A stretch of 64,000 nt of DNA from Physcomitrium patens (lineage: Eukaryota; Streptophyta; Bryopsida; Funariales; Funariaceae). Shown here piece after piece: positions 33,184-45,667 of the stretch (position 1 is its first letter; each line of letters begins with the position of its first letter). The notes below the pieces were generated by a model. That model had not been told where the DNA came from and ran no database searches. It was given only the letters and a program-made list of their open reading frames with translations. Both the position numbers and the translations under genes were made by a program. Location: the NCBI RefSeq assembly GCF_000002425.4, contig NC_037263.1, positions 6,820,959-6,884,958 on the forward strand. Reading direction: 5' to 3'.

Positions 33184-34398
33184 TGTCGTATTTCATGAAG
33201 TCTTGCTTGAGAATGCACCGGGCACCTAGTTGTGGAAGATAAAAGAAAATTTGCAACAAAAGATCCAATTAGTTGATGATCTCAAAATTCTACTCGGATG
33301 TCGGTCAGCCTCTCCTTTTTCAATCTGATGCCAAACTTCCAGCATTGATATCTCCTTTTTTCATCGTTCTATTGCTTCCAAATTTTACTTACATATAGAA
33401 AATCAAGTCTTCTACTGATAAAACTAAAAATCTCTCCAATCCAACTAGCAGATTATTAGATATCTAAGAAAACCATACTCATCCTCAAATCCCTAAATTT
33501 CGAGACCTTAGCTCACAAAACCTTCATATGTATCGATCTAGTCATTCGATTGACCTCAAATCTCTTGTACACATTCACAACAAGCATATCAATAAGTCTC
33601 TAAGTTTTTATTTATAAAAATACTACAAAAATCACGAAATCTAAAAATTTGTAAAGTAGTTTTATTTCTCAAAGATCTAAAATCACAGAGAACATGACTC
33701 GCTTTAAAAATCCCTCAAAATCCAATACTGATCCCAATGACACGAAATCACCTCCCTCCAAAATCCCTCCACAAGTCTATCCTCTAATTCGGCTTTCCAA
33801 TCTCCCCCCGTTCCCCCCCAAATCCCTCTGCCCGTCTATCCCATATTCTTCTACCTTGGTCTTTTTGAATTGGTTCAGCCAAAAGAGCTTTTCTCTCCAT
33901 ACAGTCCAATCCTCCCGCCTTGGACTTTTTGAATTGGTGCAATGGACAGAATAGCTTACCTCTCCCATGCGGTCCAATATCCTCCTGCCTTGGACTTTTC
34001 AAATTGGTCCAGTTGATGGAACAGCTTACAATAGAGTCAAAGTCATTGTATTGGGACCTCATTGGGTTGCCAATCGAATCAGGTCTCATATTGAATAAGA
34101 GGCCGTAACAGGACCTAAATTGGACGTCTCTATAATTAGGTCAAATTGGCCCTTCACATCAAGCTCACTCAATGTTGAATTAGTCCTTTTTCCTTCTACT
34201 GACTCTTGTTATTGGAATTAAATGAAGCATTTCATTACTGGTAAATATGCCTTGACTGACTGTGATGGGGTGACAGTAATTGGCCCCTGAATATTGGCAC
34301 TGGAATTGGCCGCTACTACTAACATTCAAGATGACTAAATATTAATAAAAATCTTCTTCTTTTTTATTTTTACCATATTGTCGTGTTACAACACGACA
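33184..34398 (-). repeat. 3' LTR of element H
   Basis: It runs from TGTCGTATTT to ACAACACGACA. The outer right end holds the palindrome TCGTGTTACAACACGA-like sequence. Positions about 34050-34330 carry a K-type gag fragment. Confidence 0.93.
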
Positions 34399-37300
34399 TC
34401 CACCCTCCCCCTGAACCTATGCATCATTTGATATGCACCAATTAACCTAGTTGTTGTTCGACTCATAATATGTCCTCTAAGTCTTCATCCAATCTATCTT
34501 CATCATCTTTACTATCCAGATCAATTTCATCTCCTCCCTGAAAAATATCTATATCGTCACTATGGTCTTCTATATTTATTTCTAAGTATCTTTGTTTGAA
34601 TATTTTTACTCGCTTCTCTACCATTGGTATTTTTAACTTCGTTCCATCTAACTCCCACAATGAGTAAGTTGCATTATCATGAACAGCTGTTACCACATAT
34701 GGTCCAAACCATCACTTAAAAAACTTTCTTAAAGTACTGTGTTGATTGTCCAAGCTACTATCATAGACCAAAATCCAATCACTTTCTTCAATTGCTTTAG
34801 GCCTCAATCGATGTTGCTTATCAAATCGCATCTTGTTTTGTAACCTTACTCTTTTAAACCTTTCTAATGCTATTTGCACATCTTCTAAACTTTGCTCTAA
34901 TTGTTGAATTCTAATAGCTAGAAATTTATCTCTTGTCAATCTATCTTCCAATAGTAGTATACTCCAAGTAAGTACCTTTTCCTCAACCGACATAATTGGT
35001 TTTTGACGTGTCATAAGTTCAATAGGCATATATCATATTACTGAGCTATGAGTTGTTTGATCAGCCCATAATGCAAATGACAAAAGTCGTGGCCATTCTC
35101 TAACCTTCCCATTACAAGCTTTAACTAATACTTTCACAATCGGTGGATGACCACATTCACTTTTTGCATTTCCTTCTGAATTATAAGCAATAGTCAGTGA
35201 TAGTTTACTTCCACATCTTTCAAAGAATTTATGAGCTTCTTGTACATTTAATTCTCCACGATCTGTAATGATTTTTCCTACACATCCGTCGTGGCAAATA
35301 ACATCTTCAAGCAGAAACCTACAAATTCCTTCTATAGACTTTGTTTTCAATGCTCTTCTTTCTATTTGATTTGATAAATCTTCACGAGCTAAGATCAAAT
35401 ATCTCATTTGTCATAATCCGATTGGCATAATAACCAAATCAACGACCCATTTCAAATGAATAGTCAGAGGATACATAGGATGAAGACCATCTTGATGTCG
35501 TATATTAGAATACACTTGACAAATTTCACACGACTTTACAAATAAGAGCACATCTTGATACATATTTCTCCACCAATATCGTTCCTTGAGTTTAGCAAAA
35601 GTAGTCCAAATTCCTCTATGCCTTGCCCATAAACTATCATAAAACTCTTTTAATAATTTTTGTTTTTCTTCCTTACTGCCTATCACTCTTTGTGGCATCC
35701 CAATTCCTTTCTTCGGTCTCTTCCATAAGAATCCTTCTCAAAGCAAAAATCCATATGCTTTCTTCCTTATTTGTTTGAATTTTTCTACAGACTAATTTCT
35801 TTGCTTAGTGAAGGTATTTAAGTAATGACTAATATCTAATATTTCTCCTTCATAAAATTCGTCAAGAAATAGCTTATCTTCTCGGTTAAGATTTGATACT
35901 GAATAGAATTTCAATCCAATGTCATCAATGTCTTCAACCATTTTGTCTTCTCCTTCGTATCTTGCTCGAGACATCATGTCTGCTACTAAATTTTCCTTTC
36001 CAGCAATATGCCTAAATTCTGGATTTAGTGACTTAATATAAGCAATCCATCTTAATATTACAATATCTGGCGTCGAAAATTAGTAACCATTCCAAGCAAT
36101 GGTAAGCAATCTGTTTCAATTACGACTTTTGTCCCAATTAAATAATCCTTTTCAGCTTTCATAGCTGAAACAACTCCCCAAAGTTCCCTTTTGACTTGTG
36201 AATATACACGTTGACAAGTACTTAAAACTTTAGCCCCAAATTGAACCACAATTCTATTTCCACTTGAATCATCTTGATCCACAGCCTACCCAATAGCAAT
36301 AGGACTGGTATCCACAGTAAGAATTATCTGCCTATTACAGTCGTAATCAATTCTTCTTAAAATTGGAGGTGTCATAAATAAGACCTTTAATTTTTGCATT
36401 GCTTCAATATGCTTTCTTTCCCATTTAAATCGATAACCCTTACATAATAATTCATACAATGGATCCACTATATGAGCATAATGAGGAATCCATATACGAT
36501 AAAATATACAAACTCCTAAAAACCTATGTACCTCTGTTAAAGAGTCACATGAATCTTTCATCCTTCCAATTGCATCAACTTTGATTGGATCTGGCTTTCT
36601 TCCATAAGACCCACACAATTGTCCAATCATAAGAACTTCTTGTACTTCAAATGTAGATTTTGTTCTTGACAGTGTAAGACGAATTTCGTCAAGTCAAATT
36701 AAAATCTTTTCATAATCTTGTACATGATCAACAACATATTTGCGACACCCTTCCTCATCTAAAGTTTTGTCTTTTTTTCCTTCTTCACATCCTTTGATAG
36801 GAACATCATCCAAAAAAGGTATAGTTTTTTTAGGGATGAAGTCTCTTAGTACTTTATTCATCCCGTTCATCATATGAGCAACTGAATTAGTAGCACCTTG
36901 TGGGAGAGTACACATTTTAAGCAATCCAAGTGGCATTCTCATTGTCGTTAGATCTCTACTCCCATGCACGAGTTAAAATTGATCATAACTCGAATATAAA
37001 TCACCCATTGAATAAATTGTCCTTTCCATAAACGCTTCTGTAAACTCATCTACTAAAGGTCCTATACCTGCATTTCTTATAGTTATGGCATTCATTGGCT
37101 ATATATCTTGAATAAAATATAATGATCCATTTTTCTCAGGCACTGTAAACCAACGACTAGAATATAGAGCAAAAGAAGGCTCCAAAATTTTCATTCTCAT
37201 CTTTTCTTTTAGTAATTCCACCAATTTAAGTAAATGTACCCTCGGTATTGGAATTGGCCTTAAGTTCCAAGGCACATGAGGTACTGTAAAGATAACCATA

Positions 37301-40300
37301 GGAGCAACAACATTAGGATCTACACATCCTATTTCCGAAGATTCAAAGGTAAACGATTTACCTCGTTTAGCAAGTATTTTTTTAAAATATTCGATTTCTG
37401 CTAGAAATAAAGAACCATCACATCCAATCTTCAATTCTTCAAAAGTCTCCTTTGTAAACTGATATCCAATATTCTTTAGATTTCTTAAATTTTCTTCTTT
37501 TTATGCTTCTTCTATTTGTTCCTTAGAATCTTCTCGTAAAGGTTCGACAACAAGTTTTATCTTTTTATCTACTGTTTTATATTTTGTCTCTACAATAATT
37601 TTTGGTGCTTGAAAAGATTCTAGTATAGTATAAACCTCCTTCGAATGAATTTCCACAATCTTGTCATTATCCCCTAATCCAATAGACGTAATTAATTCCA
37701 AAGAATCCTCCAATCCATTTTCTTCATAATCACCAAAAATCCTTTCATTATCTTCTACTGTTCCTAATTTGTATAATTTCCTTTCAATACTATATAATTT
37801 TTTTCTTTCTTTTCTTTTAAGTTCATCAATCTGCTTATACATAATATTTCTATTGTCTAAAATACCAATAAAACTAGCGTCAAAGGGACCTATATCTCAC
37901 AAGAGTACCTCCTTTTTGTACCTCCATAATCCCGCTTTATAGTGGTACTTCTCTAAAATCCTTAAATTCTCCAACAACCCTCAACAAAGGTTTCTCCCGC
38001 AACCTATCTCGATTTCGCTCATGATTAGGAGGTACTGTTAGAAATTGTATAGCTTTCTTCCCATCTTCACTACATATCATTACATAAGCAGAACCACTGT
38101 CAAGTATTTTTGTTTCCATCCGTGTTGTCGTAATATAAGATTGTCCTAAAATCACCAGATAAGACGTTGTATCTTGAACAAAGAAATGTTGTTCTGTCGC
38201 AACATCTCCAATTCAAACTTTGACATCTGGACAAGCTCCGTATAATTCGCCCCATATGTTATTAGTTGCTTGTATTGCCCATCCATGTTCCATATCAATT
38301 GGCCATTTTGCCTCTTATAAAGATCCTTAGACATAAGATTGATTTCAGAACCATGATCAACCAAAGCAACAATTGGTTCTTCTATATCTCCCACCTTCAC
38401 CAATACTTTAGTAGTTGCCATTGCCCAATATTTTTGAGTATAATGGCTTGAAGCTTCTATGTCCTTATCACTATAATCTTTGAAACGTACTCGTTGATTA
38501 TACCCATTCTTTTTCTTTGTTGAATGCTTGTAACCATTATTAACCTCTTCGTCATCTTTATATATTCTTGTGTCAATAGCATGACTCATTCTAGCTTCGC
38601 CCATTAGTTATCTCTTTCGCTTAATGCTGTCAATGATAATATCATGAAACTCCTTCTTTGCAATTCTCAAAATTTCTTTCAATGTGAATTCGATCTTAGC
38701 ATTTAATATACGTTATTCCAACACTCCTTTTAAATCTGTTGCTACTTTAATGTCAGAAAGTAGCTTATAAGTAATCAATTTATCCTTATCTTTTGTCTCA
38801 TTTATTTTTTCTTCCAATGATGTTGAAGTGTCATTTATAGGCAATTCTTGTGAAGATGCCTCTTGAGCCTTGTCTCCTCGAGATCGCCTCTTAGAAGAAC
38901 TTTCTTCTCTCATATCATCAAAATTCTCTCGTCTCTTTTCTTCCATCAAGGCTTCGTGTTGGCTCTTAGCAATATATGGATGAACTGAAAGAGATTCAAT
39001 AGGATCTTTCCACCCAATTGTGCCTCGTATTATAGCTGTAATCCTCAATAATGCATCCCGAGGCATTTTTCCTTCTTGTATAGTAGAAATGGCAGAAGCC
39101 CAAAATTCACTAGTTTCAATATTTCTACCAAAGTCATCATCTACTCTAGCACCACAACTTGCACTCTCACATGCTGCTATTTCATGCGCTTTTAAGTAAT
39201 CTTGAATCAATGCTCTCATATCTCCTTTGCCAAAATTGGTTTGAAGGAGAACCTCCATATCTTTTAATGCTATCTTTCTATCTTTCTAGTAAATAACTTC
39301 TTGCCATATCATGTTATTAAATTCGTCGCAATTCTTCCTAGTATGCATAGCATCATCACACCAAATACATCTTTGTACATACCCTTATTTTGAAACATTC
39401 TTCAAATTTTTTTAAAAGTATTTTCTTCAAGTCTTGCCAATTTGATTTGAAGATATCGCATTCCTCGTATAATTTCTTCCATCCCCATATCTCCTTTTTT
39501 TGGTAAAGATGTTGAAGGTTGAACATCAAGCATCGTTGGTCGTATTCTATGTACTAGAATTTTAGGTGCTTGTATTGCTTTTGGAATATTACTCCTATTC
39601 TTTCTCTTTTCTCTTTTTGCAACAAATCCACCACACTTTCAATATTTTTCCACGTTGTTGTCAATCCTTCATCTTCTTTTGTGTCTTCAAGAAGCAACTC
39701 CAATTTTCCTTGTAATTCTCCATTAGCAGCTTGGAGAAATAATTCAACCTTGTTTGGCTCTAATGTCAATTTTTCTACCTTCGATAATTGAGAGTACTGC
39801 CTCTCAAACTCCCTTAGTAGCTCGGTTGCTTATAAATTCTTATTAGGCCGCTCAATCCATTCTAGAAATAGTTTCTTAGTAATACGATCAATGTCCTCCA
39901 AGAAATATTCATCTTTTAATGCACGTAAAAAAATCTCCCATGAATTTCCATAATGATCCATAATCGATGTAATATGTTCTTTTATCTCTGGTATTGTGGT
40001 AAGTCCAAACAAGTCAACCATCTTCTTTTCAAAAACTCGATTTAATTCTATTTCTCAAATATAACATCTTAAATACCTTGAAATATCCCTTCTATCAAAT
40101 TGATCAATTTTATTAACCACTACTTGCAATGCTTTGGTTGCTAAAGCTTTCTTACGATCATTGCTTTGCTGTTGTTGCATAGATAATGATAAGGCTTGAA
40201 ACATACTAGCAATGGATGGAACCATATACACACCTTGTCCTTTAGAAGAAACTCCACTAGAAACTCCCTCAAAACTTTTAATCTCATTCTCCATAAAAAT

Positions 40301-40365
40301 AAGAATGAATATAAACAAATTCTAATACCTCTTTCCTCAAGCTTTCATGTCGGGTTCACTACTTA

Positions 40366-41580
40366 TATTGTATTACGAGAAGTCTTGCTTGAGAATGCAC
40401 CGGGCACCTAGTTGTGGAAGATAAAAGAAAATTTGCAACAAAAGGTCCAATTAGTTGATGATCTCAAAATTCTACTCGGATGTCGGTCGGCCTCTCCTTC
40501 TCCAATTTGATGCCAAACTTCCAGCATTGATATCTCCTTTTTTCATCATTCTATTGCTTCCAAATTTTACTTACATATAGAAAATCAAGTCTTCTACTGA
40601 TAAAACCAAAAATCTCTCCAATCCAACTAGCAAATTGTTAGATATCTAAGAAAACCATACTCATCCTCAAATCCCTAAATTTCGAGACCTTAGCTCACAA
40701 AACCTTCATATGTATCGATCTAGTCATTCGATTGACCTCAAATCTCTTGTACACATTCACAACAAGCATATCAATAAGTCTCTAAGTTTTTATTTATAAA
40801 AATACTACAAAAATCACGAAATCTAAAAATTTGTAAAGTAGTTTTATTTCTCAAAGATCTAAAATCACAGAGAACATGACTCGCTTTAAAAATCCCTCAA
40901 AATCCAATACTGATCCCAATGACACGAAATCACCTCCCTCCAAAATCCCTCCACAAGTCTATCCTCTAATTCGGCTTTCCAATCTCCCCCCGTTCCCTCC
41001 CAAATCCCTCTGCCCGTCTATCCCATATTCTTCTACCTTGGTCTTTTTGAATTGGTTCAGCCAAAAGAGCTTTTCTCTCCATACAGTCCAATCCTCCCGC
41101 CTTGGACTTTTTGAATTGGTGCAATGGACAGAATAGCTTACCTCTCCCATGCGGTCCAATATCCTCCTGCCTTGGACTTTTCAAATTGGTCCAGTTGATG
41201 GAACAGCTTACAATGGAGTCAAAGTCATTGTATTGGGACCTCATTGGGTTGCCAATCGAATCAGGTCTCATATTGGATAAGAGGCCGTAACAGGACCTAG
41301 ATTGGACGTCTCTATAATTAGGTCAAATAGGCCCTTCACATCAAGCTCACTCAATGTTGAATTAGTCCTTTTTCCTTCTACTGACTCTTGTTATTGGAAT
41401 TAAATGAAGCATTTCATTACTGGTAAATATGCCTTGACTGACTGTGATGGGGTGACAGTAATTGGCCCCTGAATATTGGCACTGGAATTGGCTGCTACTA
41501 CTAACATTCAAGATGACTAAATATTAATAAAAATCTTCTTCCTTTTTATTTTCACCATATAGTCATGTTACAATACGACA
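40366..41580 (-). repeat. 5' LTR of element H
   Basis: Same length as its partner, about 98% identical. Its left edge is set by alignment to the J LTRs. The bases inside it read AGTAGTGAACCCGACATGAA on the minus strand, matching J's putative primer site, which J keeps with a TGG start. Confidence 0.92.
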
Positions 41581-44031
41581 ATGTTTTTCAAAATATGCTA
41601 CTATTTGATAAAAGAAAACCATAGTTGCCAATTTTGAAGAGTTTTGTAATAAAGCCTCAAGTTCAATCTACTTGCTAAAATATTCTACCATCACCAATTA
41701 TATTTAGCTTCACATGAGATAATAAGTCGTCCAAAAAAATTTAAAGACCAACAATAGTAACAATCTATGATAATTAATAGCTTCAATAGAGGTGATAAGG
41801 TATTAAAGCATAATCTAATCTGATTATACACTTTATATTAAGAAATATATGTAGCCACTTATTGATATATACTACTCTTCCAATATTAATTATGTAATAT
41901 AGAATGTATTTTGCATACCTCAAAATGTTCAAGTTCTTTAGGTACTTTTTGTATTTAAGAGACATTTTAATCTAACCTTAAAACTATGTATTTAGTTCTA
42001 TCAAGCCACTCACAAAATAAAAAATTGTTTATATAATAAAATCTCTTTTATTTAGTGATTAATCTTATTTCTTTTTGTATTAGAGATAGTTGAAGGAAAT
42101 GTTCTTTGTCGGAGCTTGTGCAAGATTGCAACATCTTCTCACACATTATTAATCATTTGATTCTTGTCTAATTTTTCATATGAATTTTGGTCAAGAACTA
42201 TGGTTGTAGAACTTGACATTAAAGTCAAGTATGTAATTATATGCCATCTAGGAAATGCCTCTCAATCACAATCTCCATGCCACCAAGCTTTGATTACATT
42301 TCTTTTGATGGATATGGATTAGAAGAAAGTCGATTGGTAATGCCTATTCAATGCACAACTTCAAAGTTGTATTCTTCAAGCAACAAAGTCTAACTTGCAA
42401 GCTTGCCAAGAAGCCTATCTGACTCCATAAGCTACTTCAAAGGTTGATAGTCAATTATCAATATAAAGTATTGACCATATAAATAAGATCAAAATTGAGC
42501 AATGATCCAAACTACTATCACAGTTTTTTTTATTTTTATTTTTATTTTTTTTTATAAGATGATTAATTTGACTCTGTATTATTATTATTATTTGTAGAGG
42601 AAAATAGAATAATATATTTTTATCTTACATTATTTTTTTATATCAAGATTGTTGCAAATCCTATTATACTCTGATTTATGTATAATTAGAAAGGTCTATT
42701 AGCATCCAGATATTAAAGTATTAGAATTGAAACAAATTTTTACTTCAATATATCAAATGCATGTTGTTGCTCAAAACTCCAAGTCCATAGTTGATTTTTA
42801 TCTATGAAAATAGTTAAAGGCTTAGAAATGACGCTAAAGTTTTTAAAAAATCTTTGTTAGTAGTTTGTCAATCTTTAAAAAGCTAGAATTTATGAAACAT
42901 CACTTGGTGTTGGGATTTTTTTGCAAGGCATCTACCTTTTCTTATTATACACCAAGACCTCTTAAGAAAATTATGTGACTTAAGTATGATAACTATTTAT
43001 GGAAGAATTTACACTTTTTATGATATAAACATAATTCTTATTTCTATAATTGTTCAAATATTACTTATAAATGCTTAACATTATCTTGTGGGATACTACT
43101 AAAAATGATAACATCATCAATGTAGTATCTAATAAATGAAAAGTCAAATAAAACTTGGTCTATTATCCATTGAAATCCAATTGGTGCATTCTTAAGATCA
43201 AATAGAAGGAATTTTCAGTGACAAATATAATCTTTGTTAACTTGATTAATTTTTCAAATTGTTATCTTGACTTGATCTTTAATAAGTAATGGTAATTGGT
43301 GATGACAAGATCTTAAATCCAAAGTGCTAAATACTTGAAAAAATCTTAATGCATCAAATAATTCTTTTAGCATTGGTATTGAATATTGATCATAGTTAGT
43401 CTTATAAATAATTAGATGATGATCTCCACACATATGCTTTTTTATCCAATTATCAAAAATATCTTTTTTTAAAGGCATAACCATGGCATAAGCATATTTA
43501 CCATTAGAAAATTTAATTAAATATGCAGTTAATAATTCTTGGTAACAAGCTTAAATATCAACTTTCACTAAGGTACTAAGCTTGTAAGATTGTTAAAAGA
43601 TTGGATAATCATCTTTCAATTGGATGTGGATATATTTGCCTTTATAACTTTTAAGTTTTTTAAAGATAAAGACAAAATAATTGTGATAGAAGTGAATAAA
43701 AGCTTATATTTTTTGTGTTTTGATATCAAAAATATGTAGCCTTAATTTTAATGGCCAATCATGAAACTTTGTAGTCTCTTTCTTCATCAATGGAGCACCA
43801 CTACATATTGATATGATCTTTGACTGCTAATTTGTTGAAAAAAAAAATTCCTACACATCTAATATCCTCACTTCTAGCCAAGTGAGAGACTTCATTACCA
43901 CAATGTTTGTATGAATTAAAAATGTTGGTAGAATATACAATATCTTTTAAAAATAAATCTCGTGAGAGAATCTCTTAAACATTTCTTTATTTTAAGTCTT
44001 TGGCTAAAACTGCAAAGACATGTTGAGCTAG

Positions 44032-44461
44032 TGTTAGGGACATAATCCTTAGAACCTTTTAGAGAGAAGTTTCTAGAACCTTCTAGAGACAAGTTTCTAA
44101 AACCTTTTAGAAACAAGTTTCTAGAATCTTCTAGAAGCAAGTCTCTGGAACCTTCTAGAAGCTTCTCAGTTGACAGAAGATCTTAGAGACATAGTCCTTA
44201 GAACCTTCTAGAGATAAGTTTCTAGATCCTTCTAGAAGCAAGTCTCTGGAATCTTCTAGAAGCTTCCTAGTTGGTAGAAGTTGCTTGAGAAGCTTCCTAA
44301 ATAGAAGTATATATTGGAATCAAGGCTGAAGAGTTCTTCAGTCCCAACAACACATCTCTTGGAGCTCTAGCTCACCTCTTTGGTGTTCTCATCTGATTAA
44401 TCTAGTTCTTGCCAATTCTTCTTGAACTTCTTGTTAGATCTAGAGTTTGTATTTCTGTGTC
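44032..44461 (+). repeat. Isolated LTR-like segment with heat-shock-element arrays
   Basis: It begins TGTTAGGGAC, as many plant LTRs do. It runs through repeated TTCTAGAA motifs to a TATA box (44308-44315) and a transcribed-leader-like stretch ending near 44461, where an H/J-type LTR fragment begins. No partner LTR or matching internal region is found here, so it is a solo or truncated LTR. The family is uncertain. The start resembles Copia-type LTRs. Confidence 0.6.
44071..44315 (+). promoter_or_regulatory. Heat-shock-element arrays plus TATA box
   Basis: Alternating GAA and TTC pentamers occur in perfect phase: TTCTAGAACCTTCTAGA (44071-44087), TTCTAGAATCTTCTAGAA (44119-44136), GAACCTTCTAGAAGCTTC (44148-44165) and GAATCTTCTAGAAGCTTC (44249-44266). 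More imperfect copies lie between them. The nGAAnnTTCn array is the known binding site of heat-shock factor trimers. A TATATATT box follows at 44308-44315, about 40 bases after the last array. Confidence 0.75.
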
Positions 44462-44464
44462 CGT

Positions 44465-44633
44465 TGTCGTGTTGTAACACGAGTATACCGTGAAAATATA
44501 AAGAAAGGGGACTTTTATTAATATTTAGTTACCTTAAATATTGGGAGCAATGACCGCTTCCAGTGCAAATATTGAGACGCCAGGTTTAGTCACCTCGTTA
44601 CAATCAGCCGGGGCATACTGAAACTTTCCTCTA
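44465..44633 (+). repeat. H/J-type LTR end fragment, plus orientation
   Basis: It starts with TGTCGTGTTGTAACACGAG, the sense start of the J LTR, and follows it to about CATACTGAAA, then diverges. It includes part of the gag-derived segment found in J LTRs. Truncated, with no further element attached. Confidence 0.8.
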
Positions 44634-44649
44634 CTGGTGATGTTTGCCG

Positions 44650-45430
44650 TAATGTTTACGCAATCATAGTATATACATAATTGGAACATAGCAACATTGT
44701 AAACTTCCCTATTTTACACTTGGCTCCCATTTCCACATGAATACGGGTTGCTACATAAGTTGCCCAATCGAATACTATCCCTTCAAACGTCCCTATCACT
44801 GCAAACATTAACTGTCTTGACATATATGTGTTGTGTCAATACAACCCTAGATGCCTCAGCACAAAGCGCAACCATTCCATGAGCTCTAGTATAATTGCCT
44901 CAGCCATCCGCCAACCTTGATTCTTCTCAAACGATGAAATGCCACCTTTGAAATAACTTCTCGATCGGAAGTCACTAGACTCCTCAACACCCATTGCAAT
45001 CTCTCCAACTGGAAGAAACAATATTTTTTCGAGGATCTTTTCATCAATACCTATAACGCGCCCTTGTACTACGCTCGATCCATCCTGTGGATCATAGTTC
45101 GTGATGTATTCTTCCACTAATGCCACATTAATTGAAGGCAAACTATCTGATCTTCGCAAAAACTGAAACATTTGCATGTTTCAAAAATCTCATATTCTCC
45201 TTGGCGTCTAGCAAATCTCCAGCTTCATAGGCTCTATATTGGTAACGATAACTACGGATGGTGGTCCTAAATTACGTTTAGCTTTCACATTTTGGCCACT
45301 TTCCTCTCTATCCGTAGCTCTCTTTGCACTCTCAATCGCCATGACGCACACTCTTTTAAGCTTTAACCATCAATACTACGCTCCAGTACTCCGAAACATC
45401 CAAAATTGCAACATCGAAAAGAAACAATAA
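44650..45430 (-). mobile_element. Element K downstream coding region, plant-mobile-domain-like
   Basis: Minus-strand open frames downstream of integrase. Readable pieces include GRVIGIDEKILEKILFLP and a stretch with LMFAVIGTFEGIVFDWATYV. This combination of a 'G...D...I...ILFLP' block followed by a hydrophobic 'FDW' block resembles the putative plant transposon and plant mobile domains often found at the 3' side of Tat-lineage retroelements (resemblance by eye only). Decayed, several breaks. Confidence 0.45.
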
Positions 45431-45667
45431 TAGAATGTGATACCTGAGAATGACCGTAAATGGGTGCCCTACTCCTATTCTTTTACCTAGTCGTGATAAT
45501 GACAACATGTTACTCCTACTGTCCGTTTCTCACCTCTGTCCCATCTGACACATTAGTAATTACTAACTATCCTTTCAGCCACCTCTGCACCCTAACGCAC
45601 TTAATTAGGTCTATCCTAAGTACATTTGATGTGACCTCCTCCAAAAATTGAAAACCCGTCTTAGATT

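Larger units (their letters stand above)
33184..41580 (-). mobile_element. Element H: Ty3/gypsy-type element, sister of J
   Basis: An 8397-bp element with 1215-bp LTRs at 33184-34398 and 40366-41580. The flanks carry a 4-bp duplication with one change (ACGT at 33180-33183, ATGT at 41581-41584). Minus-strand order: gag about 38.7-40.3 kb, protease about 37.9-38.6, RT and RNase H about 35.8-37.8, integrase about 34.5-35.7. The LTRs differ at roughly 2% of sites by eye. The internal part is much more decayed than that figure suggests, with a dozen or more breaks. Its parts align with J throughout. Confidence 0.93.
32700..44031 (-). mobile_element. Element L: decayed Ty3/gypsy element split by element H
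   Basis: Left of H (32700-33183) lies integrase C-terminal sequence (for example LYGQEPILPSSIHEKL on the minus strand). Right of H (41581-44031) lie RNase H and RT sequence on the minus strand, including LLLEEYNFEVVH near 42330-42400 and FSTLDLRSCHHQLPL near 43300. The order fits one minus-strand pol interrupted at the RNase H-integrase side. No LTRs are identified. It is very old, with many breaks. Its outer limits are approximate. Confidence 0.7.

Noticed and set aside
33694-34108. Open frames repeated exactly at 40876-41290
   Set aside because: They are duplicated only because they lie in the two LTRs of element H. No protein family is recognised.
33184-41580. Large direct repeats read as a segmental duplication of host DNA
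   Set aside because: The repeats have TG...CA ends, a primer site and a gag-pol interior between them, so they are LTRs.
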